A DNA stretch of 64,000 nucleotides from an uncultured Bacteroidales bacterium (GCA_900318275.1 ONJY01000008.1:1-64000), one strand, 5' to 3'; shown: positions 44,691 through 53,250, counted from the first letter of the stretch. The notes: a model not told the origin generated them from the letters alone. Translations and numbers: made by a program.

Positions 44691-46700
44691 TCAGTCGAGC
44701 CGCCTGGCAATCACCATGCCGAGGGCCTGGCCCAACTGGCGTAATATCTCTGAGTAGTACTTAATCTCGTTCAAAAGTTCCCCTTGCTCCTCCTCCGAGG
44801 CACCTATGAGCCTCTCGCGTTTCTCGGCAATCATCTGCGCCAGACGCAAGCTCTTGAAGGTATTGAGGCTGTCGCCGACATCCTGCAGCAGGGCATCCTC
44901 TATCCTGGGGGGATAGATGCCTTTCTTGCGCCACGAGTCCTCGCAGAGCGAATAGGTGTCCATCATCACGGTGGCGCAGAAGGTGCGTAGCGCATCGTCG
45001 TTGGAGTCGATAAAGCGCGTCGTATCCACCTTGCCCACCATCTCCACCATCAACGTGCATTGCTCCAACACACGCTGGCACAACGGGTGCGAGAACGACA
45101 GCTGTTCGTTCTTTATCTCGTTGACGATAATCTGCGCTACGGTATACGTCGTCGTCTGTTCCGTACCGTCCTCGGCCTTCAGCGTCTGGCTGACGGTCTC
45201 GTTGCCGTAGTTCAGCAACAGCTGCACCAAGTGGCGCTCCACCTCGGATGGCGGGGCGTTGAGCTGCGTGTTGTGAGCTATGGGTTGAGGCTCATGTTGC
45301 TGCTGTTGCACTTCACCCTGTTCTCCACTCTCCACTCTCTGATCTCCACTCTCCGCTCTCCGCTCAGCACTCTCCTCTGCGGCTTTCTGTCTTGCCGACC
45401 CTATGGCGCGGGCGACAGCGGTACTCAGCACATCCTCGCTCACGCGCAGCAGGTGCGAGCATTGGCGTATGTATTCGCTGCGCTCCAGCATGTCGGTCAC
45501 AAGGGCTATGCTGCGTGCCGTCTCGCTGACGAGTTCGGCCTTGCGTATGGGGTCCTCCTTCACGTCGTCGAGCAGCACACGCGTCTTGTACATGATGAAG
45601 TTGTCCTCGTGCGAGGCCAGAAACTCCTGCAGCTGCGTGCTGCCGTACTTCTGCGCATAGCTGTCGGGGTCTTCGCCGTCGGGGAAGAGCACAAGCCTCA
45701 CATGCATGCCTTCGGCGAAGAGCAGGTCGATGGCCCTGAGGGCGGCCTTGATGCCCGCCTTGTCGCCGTCGTAGAGCACGGTAACATTTGACGTGTAGCG
45801 TTTTATGAGCCTTATCTGTTCGGTCGTCAGGCTGGTGCCGCAACTGGCAACGGTGTTCTCCACACCGCTCTGATGCATCGATATGACGTCCACATTGCCC
45901 TCCACCAGATAGCACTTGTCGGCCTTTGCTATGGCGGCGCGTGCCTGGAAGAGGCCGTAGAGGATGCGGCTCTTGTTGTAGATGTCCGAGTCGGGCGAAT
46001 TGACGTATTTCGCCGCCTGTTTCTCGGTGGTGAGCACGCGGCCGCTGAAGCCAAGCACACGTCCGCTGATGCTGTAGATGGGGAACATCACGCGGCCGCG
46101 GAAGCGGTCATACTGCTTGCCGGTATCCTCCTTGACGATGGTGAGGCCCGTCTTCTCCAGCACCTGAAGGCTGTAGCCGTTCTTCAGCGCATGGTCGGTG
46201 AAGTTGCTCCACTCGTCGAGGCAGAAGCCCAAGCCGAAGCGTTTTATCACTTCGTCGCTGAGGCCGCGCCCGTGGAAATAACTGAGGCCTACGGCGCGCC
46301 CCATCTCGTCGTTGTAGAGCAGGTCGGCGAAGTACTTCTGCGCAAACTCACTCACGTGGAACAGGCCGTCACGCTCCGTCTGCCGCTGCTTCTCCTCCTC
46401 GGTCTGCTCTTCCTCCTTAATCTCTATGTGGTACTTGTCGGCCAGCCACCGCAGCGCCTCGGGATAGGTATAGTGCTCGTGCTTCATGAGGAACTTCACC
46501 ACATCGCCCGCCTCGCCGCAGCCGAAGCACTTGAAGATGCCCTTCGACGGCGACACATAGAACGACGGCGTCTTCTCGTTGTGGAAAGGGCAGCAGCCTA
46601 TGTGGTTGGCGCCACGCTTCTTGAGAGACACGAAATCGCCTATCACCTCCTCGATGCGGGCGGCGTCCATGATGCGCTGTATGGTCTCCTGATCTATCAT
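44691..46700 (-). CDS. dnaG: DNA primase
   Basis: 669 residues. Makes RNA primers for replication. N-terminal CHC2 zinc finger (CPFHNEKTPSF and CFGCGEAGD), Toprim with VEGNVDVISMHQSG and LYDGDKAG, then the helicase-binding C-terminus. A stretch around residues 440-475 (ESAERRAESGDQRVESGEQ) is encoded by eight 7-bp repeats and lies in the linker to the C-terminal domain. First gene of the dnaG-activator-aroA-miaA operon, with a consensus promoter 9 bp upstream. Confidence 0.96.
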   Translation of the reverse strand: MIDQETIQRIMDAARIEEVIGDFVSLKKRGANHIGCCPFHNEKTPSFYVSPSKGIFKCFGCGEAGDVVKFLMKHEHYTYPEALRWLADKYHIEIKEEEQTEEEKQRQTERDGLFHVSEFAQKYFADLLYNDEMGRAVGLSYFHGRGLSDEVIKRFGLGFCLDEWSNFTDHALKNGYSLQVLEKTGLTIVKEDTGKQYDRFRGRVMFPIYSISGRVLGFSGRVLTTEKQAAKYVNSPDSDIYNKSRILYGLFQARAAIAKADKCYLVEGNVDVISMHQSGVENTVASCGTSLTTEQIRLIKRYTSNVTVLYDGDKAGIKAALRAIDLLFAEGMHVRLVLFPDGEDPDSYAQKYGSTQLQEFLASHEDNFIMYKTRVLLDDVKEDPIRKAELVSETARSIALVTDMLERSEYIRQCSHLLRVSEDVLSTAVARAIGSARQKAAEESAERRAESGDQRVESGEQGEVQQQQHEPQPIAHNTQLNAPPSEVERHLVQLLLNYGNETVSQTLKAEDGTEQTTTYTVAQIIVNEIKNEQLSFSHPLCQRVLEQCTLMVEMVGKVDTTRFIDSNDDALRTFCATVMMDTYSLCEDSWRKKGIYPPRIEDALLQDVGDSLNTFKSLRLAQMIAEKRERLIGASEEEQGELLNEIKYYSEILRQLGQALGMVIARRLD
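45324..45379 (-). repeat. 7-bp periodic repeat inside dnaG (CTCCACT type)
   Basis: Eight heptads on the plus strand: CTCCACT twice, CTCTGAT, CTCCACT, CTCCGCT twice, CAGCACT, CTCCTCT. The complementary word AGTGGAG is the one found in recG. Encodes a Glu/Ser/Arg-rich linker. Confidence 0.85.
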
Positions 46701-46708
46701 TCAGGCTG

Positions 46709-46739
46709 CAAAATTACACAATTTCCCCGATATGGCAAA
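46709..46739 (-). promoter_or_regulatory. Bacteroidota-type promoter for the dnaG operon
   Basis: On the minus strand TTTG (46736-46739), 19 bp, TAATTTTG (46709-46716). It lies between the GH20-like gene and dnaG and fires towards dnaG. Confidence 0.75.
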
Positions 46740-46750
46740 AAAAATATTGG

Positions 46751-48112
46751 TCACTTGATGACAAACTCATACACCGAGTCGCGGTCGACCCCCTTGTAGA
46801 CGGGCAGCAGCTTGATGTGCGTACCGCGCTGCAGGTTCACCGGACCTATATAGACGGCGCTCTCGCGTGTCGGCGCCGTACCGTCGGTGGTGTAGAAGAT
46901 ATAGGTGTTTGGCACCTCGGTGGCTATCTCGATGTTCATCGTCGTCTCGTCGACCCTCCTGGCGGCGAAGAGCGGGGTGAACGAGCCCTCGCAGTAGTTG
47001 TAGCCGCGAGCGGCCAGACGGTCTTTCTGCACCTCCACCTTGCGGCGGAAGTGGCCCCAGTCGCGCCCGTCGGCGGGCGACCACAGCACCTCGGCCAACG
47101 CCAGCATGCGCGGCAGCAGCATGTACTCGGCTCCGCGGGCGTCGCTCTCGGCCTTCGCCGTGTAGCAGCCGCAGGCACCTACAATCATCTCGGCCAGCCG
47201 GGCCGTAGTGCCCTCGGGCACAGGCTCGAAGCCATAGACACGCGACAGCGTCACCACCCCCGCGTCGGCCTTGGGCTGGTAGCGGGCGTCGGCCTGGTAG
47301 CGGTTGAAGGAGCAGTATTCGGCCGGCGACATCACCACGTCGCAGCCCTCGCGGGCACGCTCCAAGCCCTCGTAGAAACCATTGGTGCAGAACACCGTGT
47401 CTGTCTCCACGTCCCATCCGCACGAATCCATCACCTCGACGACAACGTTCTGCGACGCCGCATACTCCACCATCCCTGCCACATCCTCGGTGTCGGCGTC
47501 GGCAGGCAGGCGCAGGCGCAGACGGTTGAGCTTGTAGAGCGACATAGCGTCGACCATGCGGCGCATGAACTTCATGCCCAGCACGCCGCAGCTGTCGTCC
47601 ACAGCCACACCGCGCCAGCCGAAGCGCGGATAATCCAATATGGTGCACTCCGGCAGCGACACAGCGGCGTATGCCGTCCTCGTAACGTCGGCGGGCAGCA
47701 GCTGCAGCAGCGTCTGGCAGCCGTAGAGCAGGCCCGCCGCGCTGTTGGCCGAGAGGCGTATGCCGCCGCTGCGCACCTCCAGCAGGTAGCCCTCGTCGCC
47801 GAGCTCGGTGTTCAGCGTGTCGTTGAGCACCAGCTCCACATCGCTGTCCTGCGAGGCCGACACCAGCGACGGCCTGAAGTGCGCGCTGCGCAAAGCCTTC
47901 ATCACATACTTCAGCGTCGGCGAGTTCTGCCCGATGCCCGTAACACTCATCTTAAGGCTTGAGTGCAGCGTGTAGGACCCTTCCTTCTGCACCATGAACA
48001 CCGGCTCGGGCACCACGCTGAGCTCTGTCACCGTAGCGCTGCGTCCGCATGCCGCAGCAAGCAGCAGCACCAGCGCGGCGACCGCCATCAGGGATATTCT
48101 GTTTCTCTTCAT
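46751..48112 (-). CDS. GH20 beta-hexosaminidase-like lipoprotein lacking the catalytic site
   Basis: 453 residues; lipoprotein signal peptide with Cys22. It has the GH20 N-terminal domain, DYPRFGWRGVAVD, SLYKLNRLRLRL, then GCDVVMSPAEYCSFNRYQ, VYGFEPVP, YMLLPRMLALAEVLWSP, and a C-terminal chitobiase-type domain (FYTTDGTAPT). The barrel section between about residues 200 and 255 is far too short: the catalytic D-E pair (HxGGDE) is absent, and the NLWTE substrate segment is CYTAKA. Usual length is 550-770. Probably a pseudoenzyme that could still bind glycan. Confidence 0.8.
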   Translation of the reverse strand: MKRNRISLMAVAALVLLLAAACGRSATVTELSVVPEPVFMVQKEGSYTLHSSLKMSVTGIGQNSPTLKYVMKALRSAHFRPSLVSASQDSDVELVLNDTLNTELGDEGYLLEVRSGGIRLSANSAAGLLYGCQTLLQLLPADVTRTAYAAVSLPECTILDYPRFGWRGVAVDDSCGVLGMKFMRRMVDAMSLYKLNRLRLRLPADADTEDVAGMVEYAASQNVVVEVMDSCGWDVETDTVFCTNGFYEGLERAREGCDVVMSPAEYCSFNRYQADARYQPKADAGVVTLSRVYGFEPVPEGTTARLAEMIVGACGCYTAKAESDARGAEYMLLPRMLALAEVLWSPADGRDWGHFRRKVEVQKDRLAARGYNYCEGSFTPLFAARRVDETTMNIEIATEVPNTYIFYTTDGTAPTRESAVYIGPVNLQRGTHIKLLPVYKGVDRDSVYEFVIK

Positions 48113-48209
48113 TTCTAACCTCTTTTACCCTTATAACGCCACCTCGCCTATTTTATTGTACAATTATTACACCTCTATTACACCTTCCTCAGCAACAATC
48201 GCCGCCCTT

Positions 48210-48363
48210 CCATCGGAATTGGTCCAGTACTTCGACCATCGTTTAACCATCGTTCGACCATCCTTCGACCATATATTATGGTTAAACGATGGTCGAAGGA
48301 TGGTCGAAGGATGGTCGAACGGCCGATGGAAGGACGTGGTAAGGGCGGAGGATGGGCGGAGGA
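48210..48363. repeat. 11-bp periodic repeat array between GH20-like gene and flippase
   Basis: Fourteen successive 11-bp units without a phase slip. Units at 48232, 48243, 48254 and 48265 are variants of TCGACCATCGT; those at 48287, 48298 and 48309 are variants of GGATGGTCGAA, the complement. The turn is a small palindrome (ACCATA, 3 bp, TATGGT) near 48262-48280. It dominates the 312-bp divergent gap 48113-48424; outside it I see only AT-rich sequence and a weak TATGTTTC element at 48413-48420. Confidence 0.9.
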
Positions 48364-48424
48364 GGTAAAAAATGTGTGGCGGGGGACACAATTTTAGCGC
48401 GGAGGCGACGTTATATGTTTCGTT

Positions 48425-49912
48425 ATGGCATCGTTGAAAAGACTACTAACAGACTCGGTCGTCTACGGCCTGAGCAGCATCGTGGGCAGATTCCTTAACT
48501 ATCTGCTTGTCCCGGTATATACCTACCACATCAGCGCCGCTTCGGGCGGCTACGGCGTGGTGACCAACGTCTACGCCTACACGGCGCTGCTCGCGGTCAT
48601 CCTCACGTTCGGCATGGAGACGACGTTCTTCTACTACTCCAACCGCGAGGGTGTTGACCGCCGCAAGGTGTTCAGCACGGCGCTGGGCGCCGTGGGCACG
48701 GTGGCGGCGGTCTTCCTGTTGCTGGTGATGCTCTTTATAGGCCCTGTCAGCGCCTTCATGGGTTATAGCGACCATCCCGAATACATCAGGGCTATGGCTA
48801 TCGTTGTGGCCATCGACGCTTTCCAGGCCATACTCTTCGCCCGTCTGCGTCGCGACGGCCGTCCGTGGAAATTCTTCTCCCTGAAGATGGCGTTCATCGT
48901 CCTCAGCATGGGGCTCAACCTCTTCGTATTCCTCGTAGCGCCACATTGGAGCCACCTGCCGTGGATGGCATGGTACGACGAAGCCAGCAATGTGAAGTAC
49001 ATCTTCTATATCAACCTCTTCTGCACCGCCGTCGTCACGCTGGGCTTTTTCAAGGAGCTCAAGGATTTCAGGCTTTCGGATTTCAATGTGCCGCTCCTGA
49101 AGCAGATGCTCAAATACACATGGCCGTTGCTTCTGCTCGGCATCGTGGGCATCTTCAACCAGACAGCCGACAAGATACTGCTGCCGCGACTGCTGCCCGG
49201 CGAGGAAGGGCGCGTACAGCTGGGCATCTACGGCGCCTGCGTCAAGATAGCCATGCTTATGGCCCTCATCACCCAGGCGTTCCGCTATGCCTACGAGCCG
49301 TTTGTCTTCGGCGGACAGAAAGACAAGCATAGCAAGGAGACGCAGGCCCAGGCGACAAAGTACTTCGTGATGTTCACGCTGCTGGCGTTCCTGGCGGTGA
49401 TGTGCTATATCGACGTGCTGCAGTACTTCATCGGCGGCGACTACCGCGAGGCGCTGCCTGCGGTGCCGATAGTGATGATGGCCGAGATACTGATGGGCAT
49501 CTATTTCAACCTGAGCTTCTGGTACAAGCTTACTGGGCAGACCTGGTGGGGCGCCGTGATGAGCGCCATAGGCTGCGCGGCGCTGGTGGCGGTGAACGTC
49601 GTCTTCGTGCCCAAGGTGGGCTACATGGCCTGCGCCTGGGGCGGCCTGGTGGGCTACGGCGTCTGCGTGCTGCTGAGCTACTTCATAGGGCAACGGAAAT
49701 ACTATGTGCCCTACCCCGTGTGGACAATCCTCGGCTACATGGCGCTGGCGCATGTGCTCTACGCCCTCACGGTGGTTGTGCACCCCGAGGCGCTGTGGCT
49801 GCGACTTGTGTGGAACACCACGCTCCTGCTGGTATACGTGGCCGTGATGGCCTACGGCGAACGGCGCCTCGTGGCACAAGTCATTGGTAAACTAAAACAT
49901 CGCAGACAATGA
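48425..49912 (+). CDS. Polysaccharide flippase (MOP superfamily, Wzx-like)
   Basis: 495 residues with about 12-14 membrane helices from residue 10 on. N-terminal SVVYGLSSIVGRFLNYLLVPVYTYHIS is typical of oligosaccharide flippases and lipopolysaccharide biosynthesis proteins. It would move lipid-linked glycans across the inner membrane and could serve the glycosyltransferases in the window. Overlaps the next gene by 4 bp. Confidence 0.88.
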   Translation: MASLKRLLTDSVVYGLSSIVGRFLNYLLVPVYTYHISAASGGYGVVTNVYAYTALLAVILTFGMETTFFYYSNREGVDRRKVFSTALGAVGTVAAVFLLLVMLFIGPVSAFMGYSDHPEYIRAMAIVVAIDAFQAILFARLRRDGRPWKFFSLKMAFIVLSMGLNLFVFLVAPHWSHLPWMAWYDEASNVKYIFYINLFCTAVVTLGFFKELKDFRLSDFNVPLLKQMLKYTWPLLLLGIVGIFNQTADKILLPRLLPGEEGRVQLGIYGACVKIAMLMALITQAFRYAYEPFVFGGQKDKHSKETQAQATKYFVMFTLLAFLAVMCYIDVLQYFIGGDYREALPAVPIVMMAEILMGIYFNLSFWYKLTGQTWWGAVMSAIGCAALVAVNVVFVPKVGYMACAWGGLVGYGVCVLLSYFIGQRKYYVPYPVWTILGYMALAHVLYALTVVVHPEALWLRLVWNTTLLLVYVAVMAYGERRLVAQVIGKLKHRRQ

Positions 49913-50136
49913 AACGACGTACCGCAATACTGCTGCTTGCCGCGACGCTCATGACGCTGTGCCTGACGGGTTGCCGCAAGACGTGCACGTGCATCAAGAA
50001 CAACGGCACGAGCCACACCTTCACGGCAGAAGAGGTGAAGAAGCAGAACGGCAGCTGCCAGGCAATGAAATACATGTACAGCGACGGCACCTACGACCCA
50101 ATGGTGAGCTACTACTCGGTGTGCGAGTGGGATTGA
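49909..50136 (+). CDS. Small Cys-rich lipoprotein
   Basis: 75 residues; lipoprotein signal peptide with Cys22 (CLTGC). The mature part of 54 residues has CRKTCTC at its start, then two further Cys (NGSCQ, SVCEW). It overlaps the flippase by ATGA, so it is translated with it. No family recognised; the cysteines could form disulfides in the periplasm. Confidence 0.6.
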   Translation: MKRRTAILLLAATLMTLCLTGCRKTCTCIKNNGTSHTFTAEEVKKQNGSCQAMKYMYSDGTYDPMVSYYSVCEWD

Positions 50137-50142
50137 CGAGAA

Positions 50143-50177
50143 TGTTGAGTTATGAGTCTTGAGTTATGAGTTTTGAG
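50143..50177 (+). repeat. 7-bp periodic repeat over the start of the radical SAM gene
   Basis: Five heptads: TGTTGAG, TTATGAG, TCTTGAG, TTATGAG, TTTTGAG. The second TTATGAG supplies the ATG at 50166, and the last heptad encodes residues 2-4. Confidence 0.8.
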
Positions 50178-51080
50178 GACACGGAACATTGCAATTTGTG
50201 CCCACGCATGTGCGGAGTGCGGCGCGCCGATGCAGCAGGCTTCTGCGGCGCCGGCGATGCGGTGGAGGTGAGCAGCGTGTGCCTGCACCGAGGCGAGGAA
50301 CCACCGCTGAATCCCATAGTCAACGTCTTCTTCAGCCATTGCAACTTGCAATGCATCTACTGCCAGAACTGGCAGATAAGCGGTCGCGAAGGGAGCGGCG
50401 AGCGGTATTCGGCCGAGGCTCTCGCCGACCGGATAGCATCACTCTTCGCACAGTTCCCCGCCCAGAGGCAGCCCATGCTGGGGCTCGTCACGGCGGCGCA
50501 CTATGCCGACAGGCTGCCGGCCATCGTCGAGGCTGTGCGAGAAAGAGGCTTCGCGCCGACGGTGGTGTACAACAGCGGCGGCTACGAGAGCGTGGAGACC
50601 CTGCGGAGCCTCGAAGGGCTGGTGGACGTGTACCTGCCCGACCTCAAATACATGGACGGCGAGCTTGCGGCACGCTACAGCCATGCGCCCGACTACCCCG
50701 AGGCGGCGGCGGCGGCGCTGACGGAGATGAAGCGGCAGGTGGGCGGTGGACTCATCACCGACAACGACGGCACAGCCTGTCGCGGCATGATTGTGCGGCA
50801 CCTGGTGCTGCCCGGAGCCATCGACAACTCGCTGCAATGCCTCGAATGGCTTGCCGACCACTTCAACCCCTTCACGCTACACCTCTCGCTCATGGCCCAG
50901 TACTTCCCGCCGCACACAGGCTTGTCGGCGCCGCTTGACCGTACGCTGACTGCCGACGAGTACGGCGCCGTCACCACACGGGCCGAAGAACTCGGCTTCA
51001 CCGAAGGGTGGGTGCAGGAACTGGAGGCCCGCGACAACTACCGTCCGGACTTTGACCGTAAGGAAAACCCCTTTGAATAG
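50166..51080 (+). CDS. PflX-like radical SAM protein
   Basis: 304 residues. The N-terminal Cys motif CNLCPRMCGVRR plus GFCG and the radical SAM cluster motif CNLQCIYCQNW match the PflX group (COG1313), related to pyruvate formate-lyase activating enzymes. The substrate protein is unknown. The ATG lies inside a 7-bp repeat run 29 bp after the small lipoprotein gene. It is followed directly by the next start. Confidence 0.88.
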   Translation: MSFEDTEHCNLCPRMCGVRRADAAGFCGAGDAVEVSSVCLHRGEEPPLNPIVNVFFSHCNLQCIYCQNWQISGREGSGERYSAEALADRIASLFAQFPAQRQPMLGLVTAAHYADRLPAIVEAVRERGFAPTVVYNSGGYESVETLRSLEGLVDVYLPDLKYMDGELAARYSHAPDYPEAAAAALTEMKRQVGGGLITDNDGTACRGMIVRHLVLPGAIDNSLQCLEWLADHFNPFTLHLSLMAQYFPPHTGLSAPLDRTLTADEYGAVTTRAEELGFTEGWVQELEARDNYRPDFDRKENPFE

Positions 51081-51641
51081 ATGAAGAAACGAAACATATA
51101 CACCCTTGAACTCGACGACGAGGAGCCGATGTCGGACGTGGCGCAGCTGCTGTTCCGCACCTCTCAGCCCGGCTATCTCTTCGCCGACATCCTCAACCGC
51201 CTCTACGGCTACAGCCTGCGGCGCATCGACGACATGCCGCTCGACGGCGCAGAATGGCCTTTCTACACCTATGCCGACGGTGTGAACCACCTGCGCTACT
51301 ACCTCGTGGAGAAGCCCGCCGGCGACAAGTTGAACGACGCCTGGGGCGAGCACAACAAGATGCTCGTCATCAAAGGGGAATGCGCCGAAGAGGAGGCGGA
51401 ACGCCTGTACGAAGACCTCACCGACCCGATGCCGGCCGACGAGGGCGACCTGCTGGCCACAGAACATGCGGCCCTGCGCGACGACCTGATGGCCGACTTC
51501 CTGCTTGTGGACCGCTACGACCCCTCCGTTGAACTGCCTCCAAAGGCCTCGCGCCGCATGACACAGATACAGTCGACCCTGAAGCAGCACTCCACGGCCA
51601 TCATGACACACATCGACACAGAGCGCCTCGACCTTGAGTGA
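51081..51641 (+). CDS. Hypothetical protein (possibly IPExxxVDY family)
   Basis: 186 residues, acidic, no signal peptide or membrane helix. Its layout (strand-rich start, YYLVEKPAG, LVIKGE, then a terminal helix) recalls the small Bacteroidota IPExxxVDY family, but the motif is not clear. It abuts the radical SAM gene stop, so the two are cotranscribed. No function can be given. Confidence 0.5.
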   Translation: MKKRNIYTLELDDEEPMSDVAQLLFRTSQPGYLFADILNRLYGYSLRRIDDMPLDGAEWPFYTYADGVNHLRYYLVEKPAGDKLNDAWGEHNKMLVIKGECAEEEAERLYEDLTDPMPADEGDLLATEHAALRDDLMADFLLVDRYDPSVELPPKASRRMTQIQSTLKQHSTAIMTHIDTERLDLE

Positions 51642-51664
51642 CAGACAGGAAAATGACATATTAT

Positions 51665-51695
51665 TTTGCCAATTAGAAAATAATGTGTATATTTG
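51665..51695 (+). promoter_or_regulatory. Bacteroidota-type promoter for pepD
   Basis: TTTG (51665-51668), 19 bp, TATATTTG (51688-51695), 46 bp before the ATG at 51742. Confidence 0.75.
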
Positions 51696-51741
51696 CAGTC
51701 GCCTTTCAGCAAGAACAATAACAACTAAAAACAAATACATT

Positions 51742-53199
51742 ATGACAATCAAAGACCTTGAACCCAAAGAGTTGTGGAGTAACTTTTACTCCCTCACCCG
51801 CCAGCCGCGCCCCTCGAAACACGAGGAGAAAGTGCGTAAGTTCCTTGTGGACTGGGCCAAGAAGAACAAGATTGCCTGCCGCGTCGACGGTGTTGGCAAC
51901 GTCATCCTGAGCAAGCCCGCCACCAAGGGTATGGAGAAAGTGCACCCCGTGGTACTCCAGGCCCACATGGACATGGTGCCCCAGGCACGTGCCGGCAAGA
52001 AACATGACTTTGAGAAAGACCCCATAGAGACCAAGATTGTGGGTGACTGGGTGTATGCCTGCGACACCACGCTTGGTGCCGACGACGGTATGGGCGTGGC
52101 CGCCATCATGGCAGTCTTCGCCAGCAAGACCGTCAAGCACGGCCCGCTGGAGGCCCTCATCACCACCGACGAGGAGACCGGCATGACCGGTGCCTTCGGC
52201 CTAAAGAAAGGCGAGCTGCACGGCGACTACCTGCTGAACCTCGACAGCGAGACCGAGGGCGAGCTCTACGTGGGTTGCGCCGGCGGTATCGACGCTGCCA
52301 TAAACATTCCCTACAAGACAGAGAAGGCCCCGAAGGGCATGGTGGCCTACCGTCTCACCATCGGCGGCCTGAAGGGCGGCCATAGCGGCATGGAAATCAA
52401 CACCGGCCGCGCAAACGCCAACAAGCTGCTCTTCCGCCACCTGCGCTGGGTTGCCGAGTGCGGCATACGCCTCATCAGCATCGAAGGCGGCAACATGCGT
52501 AACGCTATCCCGCGCGACGCCGAAGCCGTCATTGCCATGCCCAAAGAGCACGAGGAGTGCATTCTCAAGGAGTTCGACAAGGTTGCTGGCTGGGTGAAGA
52601 AGGAACTCGCCAACGTTGAGCCCGACTTCTGCATGAAGTACGAGAAGGTACGCATGAACCCCACAGTCATTGACAACGAAGGCACACAGAAGATTATCAA
52701 CCTCATGATGGTGGCCCCGAACGGCGTTATCCGCATGAGCAAGGACATGGAAGGCTTGGTGGAGACCTCGCTGAACCTGGCTATCGCCAAAACCACAGCG
52801 GCCAAGAAGTTTGTCGTCTACGCCCTGTTGCGCTCCTCGGTCGACACCGCCAAGGAAGCCCTTGCCGAGCGCCTCGTCTGCCTGGCCGAACTGGCAGGTG
52901 GCAAATGCCAGCTCAGCGGCGCCTACCCCGGCTGGAAGCCCAACATGCAGAGCCAGTTGTTGAAGACTATGAAGGCCACCTATAAGAAGCTCTACAAGAA
53001 AGAGCCCGCCGTCATGGCCATCCACGCTGGCCTCGAGTGCGGCCTGCTCGGCGGCAAATATCCCGACATGGAGATGATCTCCTTCGGCCCGACATTGCAG
53101 AGCCCCCACAGCCCCGACGAGCGCTGCTACATACCGAGCGCCAAGAAGTTCTATGAATACCTGCTGGCAGTCCTGGCAGCAATCCCCGTGAAGAAATAA
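51742..53199 (+). CDS. pepD: Aminoacyl-histidine dipeptidase (M20C)
   Basis: 485 residues from ATG 51742; the promoter position excludes an earlier start. Cytoplasmic metallodipeptidase of broad specificity. Metal ligands are visible in HMDMVPQ, LGADDGMG, TDEETGMTGAFGL and NLDSETEG, with the C-terminal HAGLECGLLGG. Fits a peptide-using organism together with the dipeptidyl peptidase. Followed by a perfect hairpin terminator. Confidence 0.95.
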   Translation: MTIKDLEPKELWSNFYSLTRQPRPSKHEEKVRKFLVDWAKKNKIACRVDGVGNVILSKPATKGMEKVHPVVLQAHMDMVPQARAGKKHDFEKDPIETKIVGDWVYACDTTLGADDGMGVAAIMAVFASKTVKHGPLEALITTDEETGMTGAFGLKKGELHGDYLLNLDSETEGELYVGCAGGIDAAINIPYKTEKAPKGMVAYRLTIGGLKGGHSGMEINTGRANANKLLFRHLRWVAECGIRLISIEGGNMRNAIPRDAEAVIAMPKEHEECILKEFDKVAGWVKKELANVEPDFCMKYEKVRMNPTVIDNEGTQKIINLMMVAPNGVIRMSKDMEGLVETSLNLAIAKTTAAKKFVVYALLRSSVDTAKEALAERLVCLAELAGGKCQLSGAYPGWKPNMQSQLLKTMKATYKKLYKKEPAVMAIHAGLECGLLGGKYPDMEMISFGPTLQSPHSPDERCYIPSAKKFYEYLLAVLAAIPVKK

Positions 53200-53214
53200 G
53201 AGATTATGCCTATA

Positions 53215-53250
53215 AAAGAAGAGCCGGCCAAATGGCCGGCTCTTTTATTT
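53215..53250. terminator. Bidirectional intrinsic terminator
   Basis: Perfect 12-bp stem 53219-53230 with 53233-53244, AA loop, flanked by an A-rich left side and TTTATTT on the right. Serves pepD and the convergent ABC permease gene. Confidence 0.93.
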
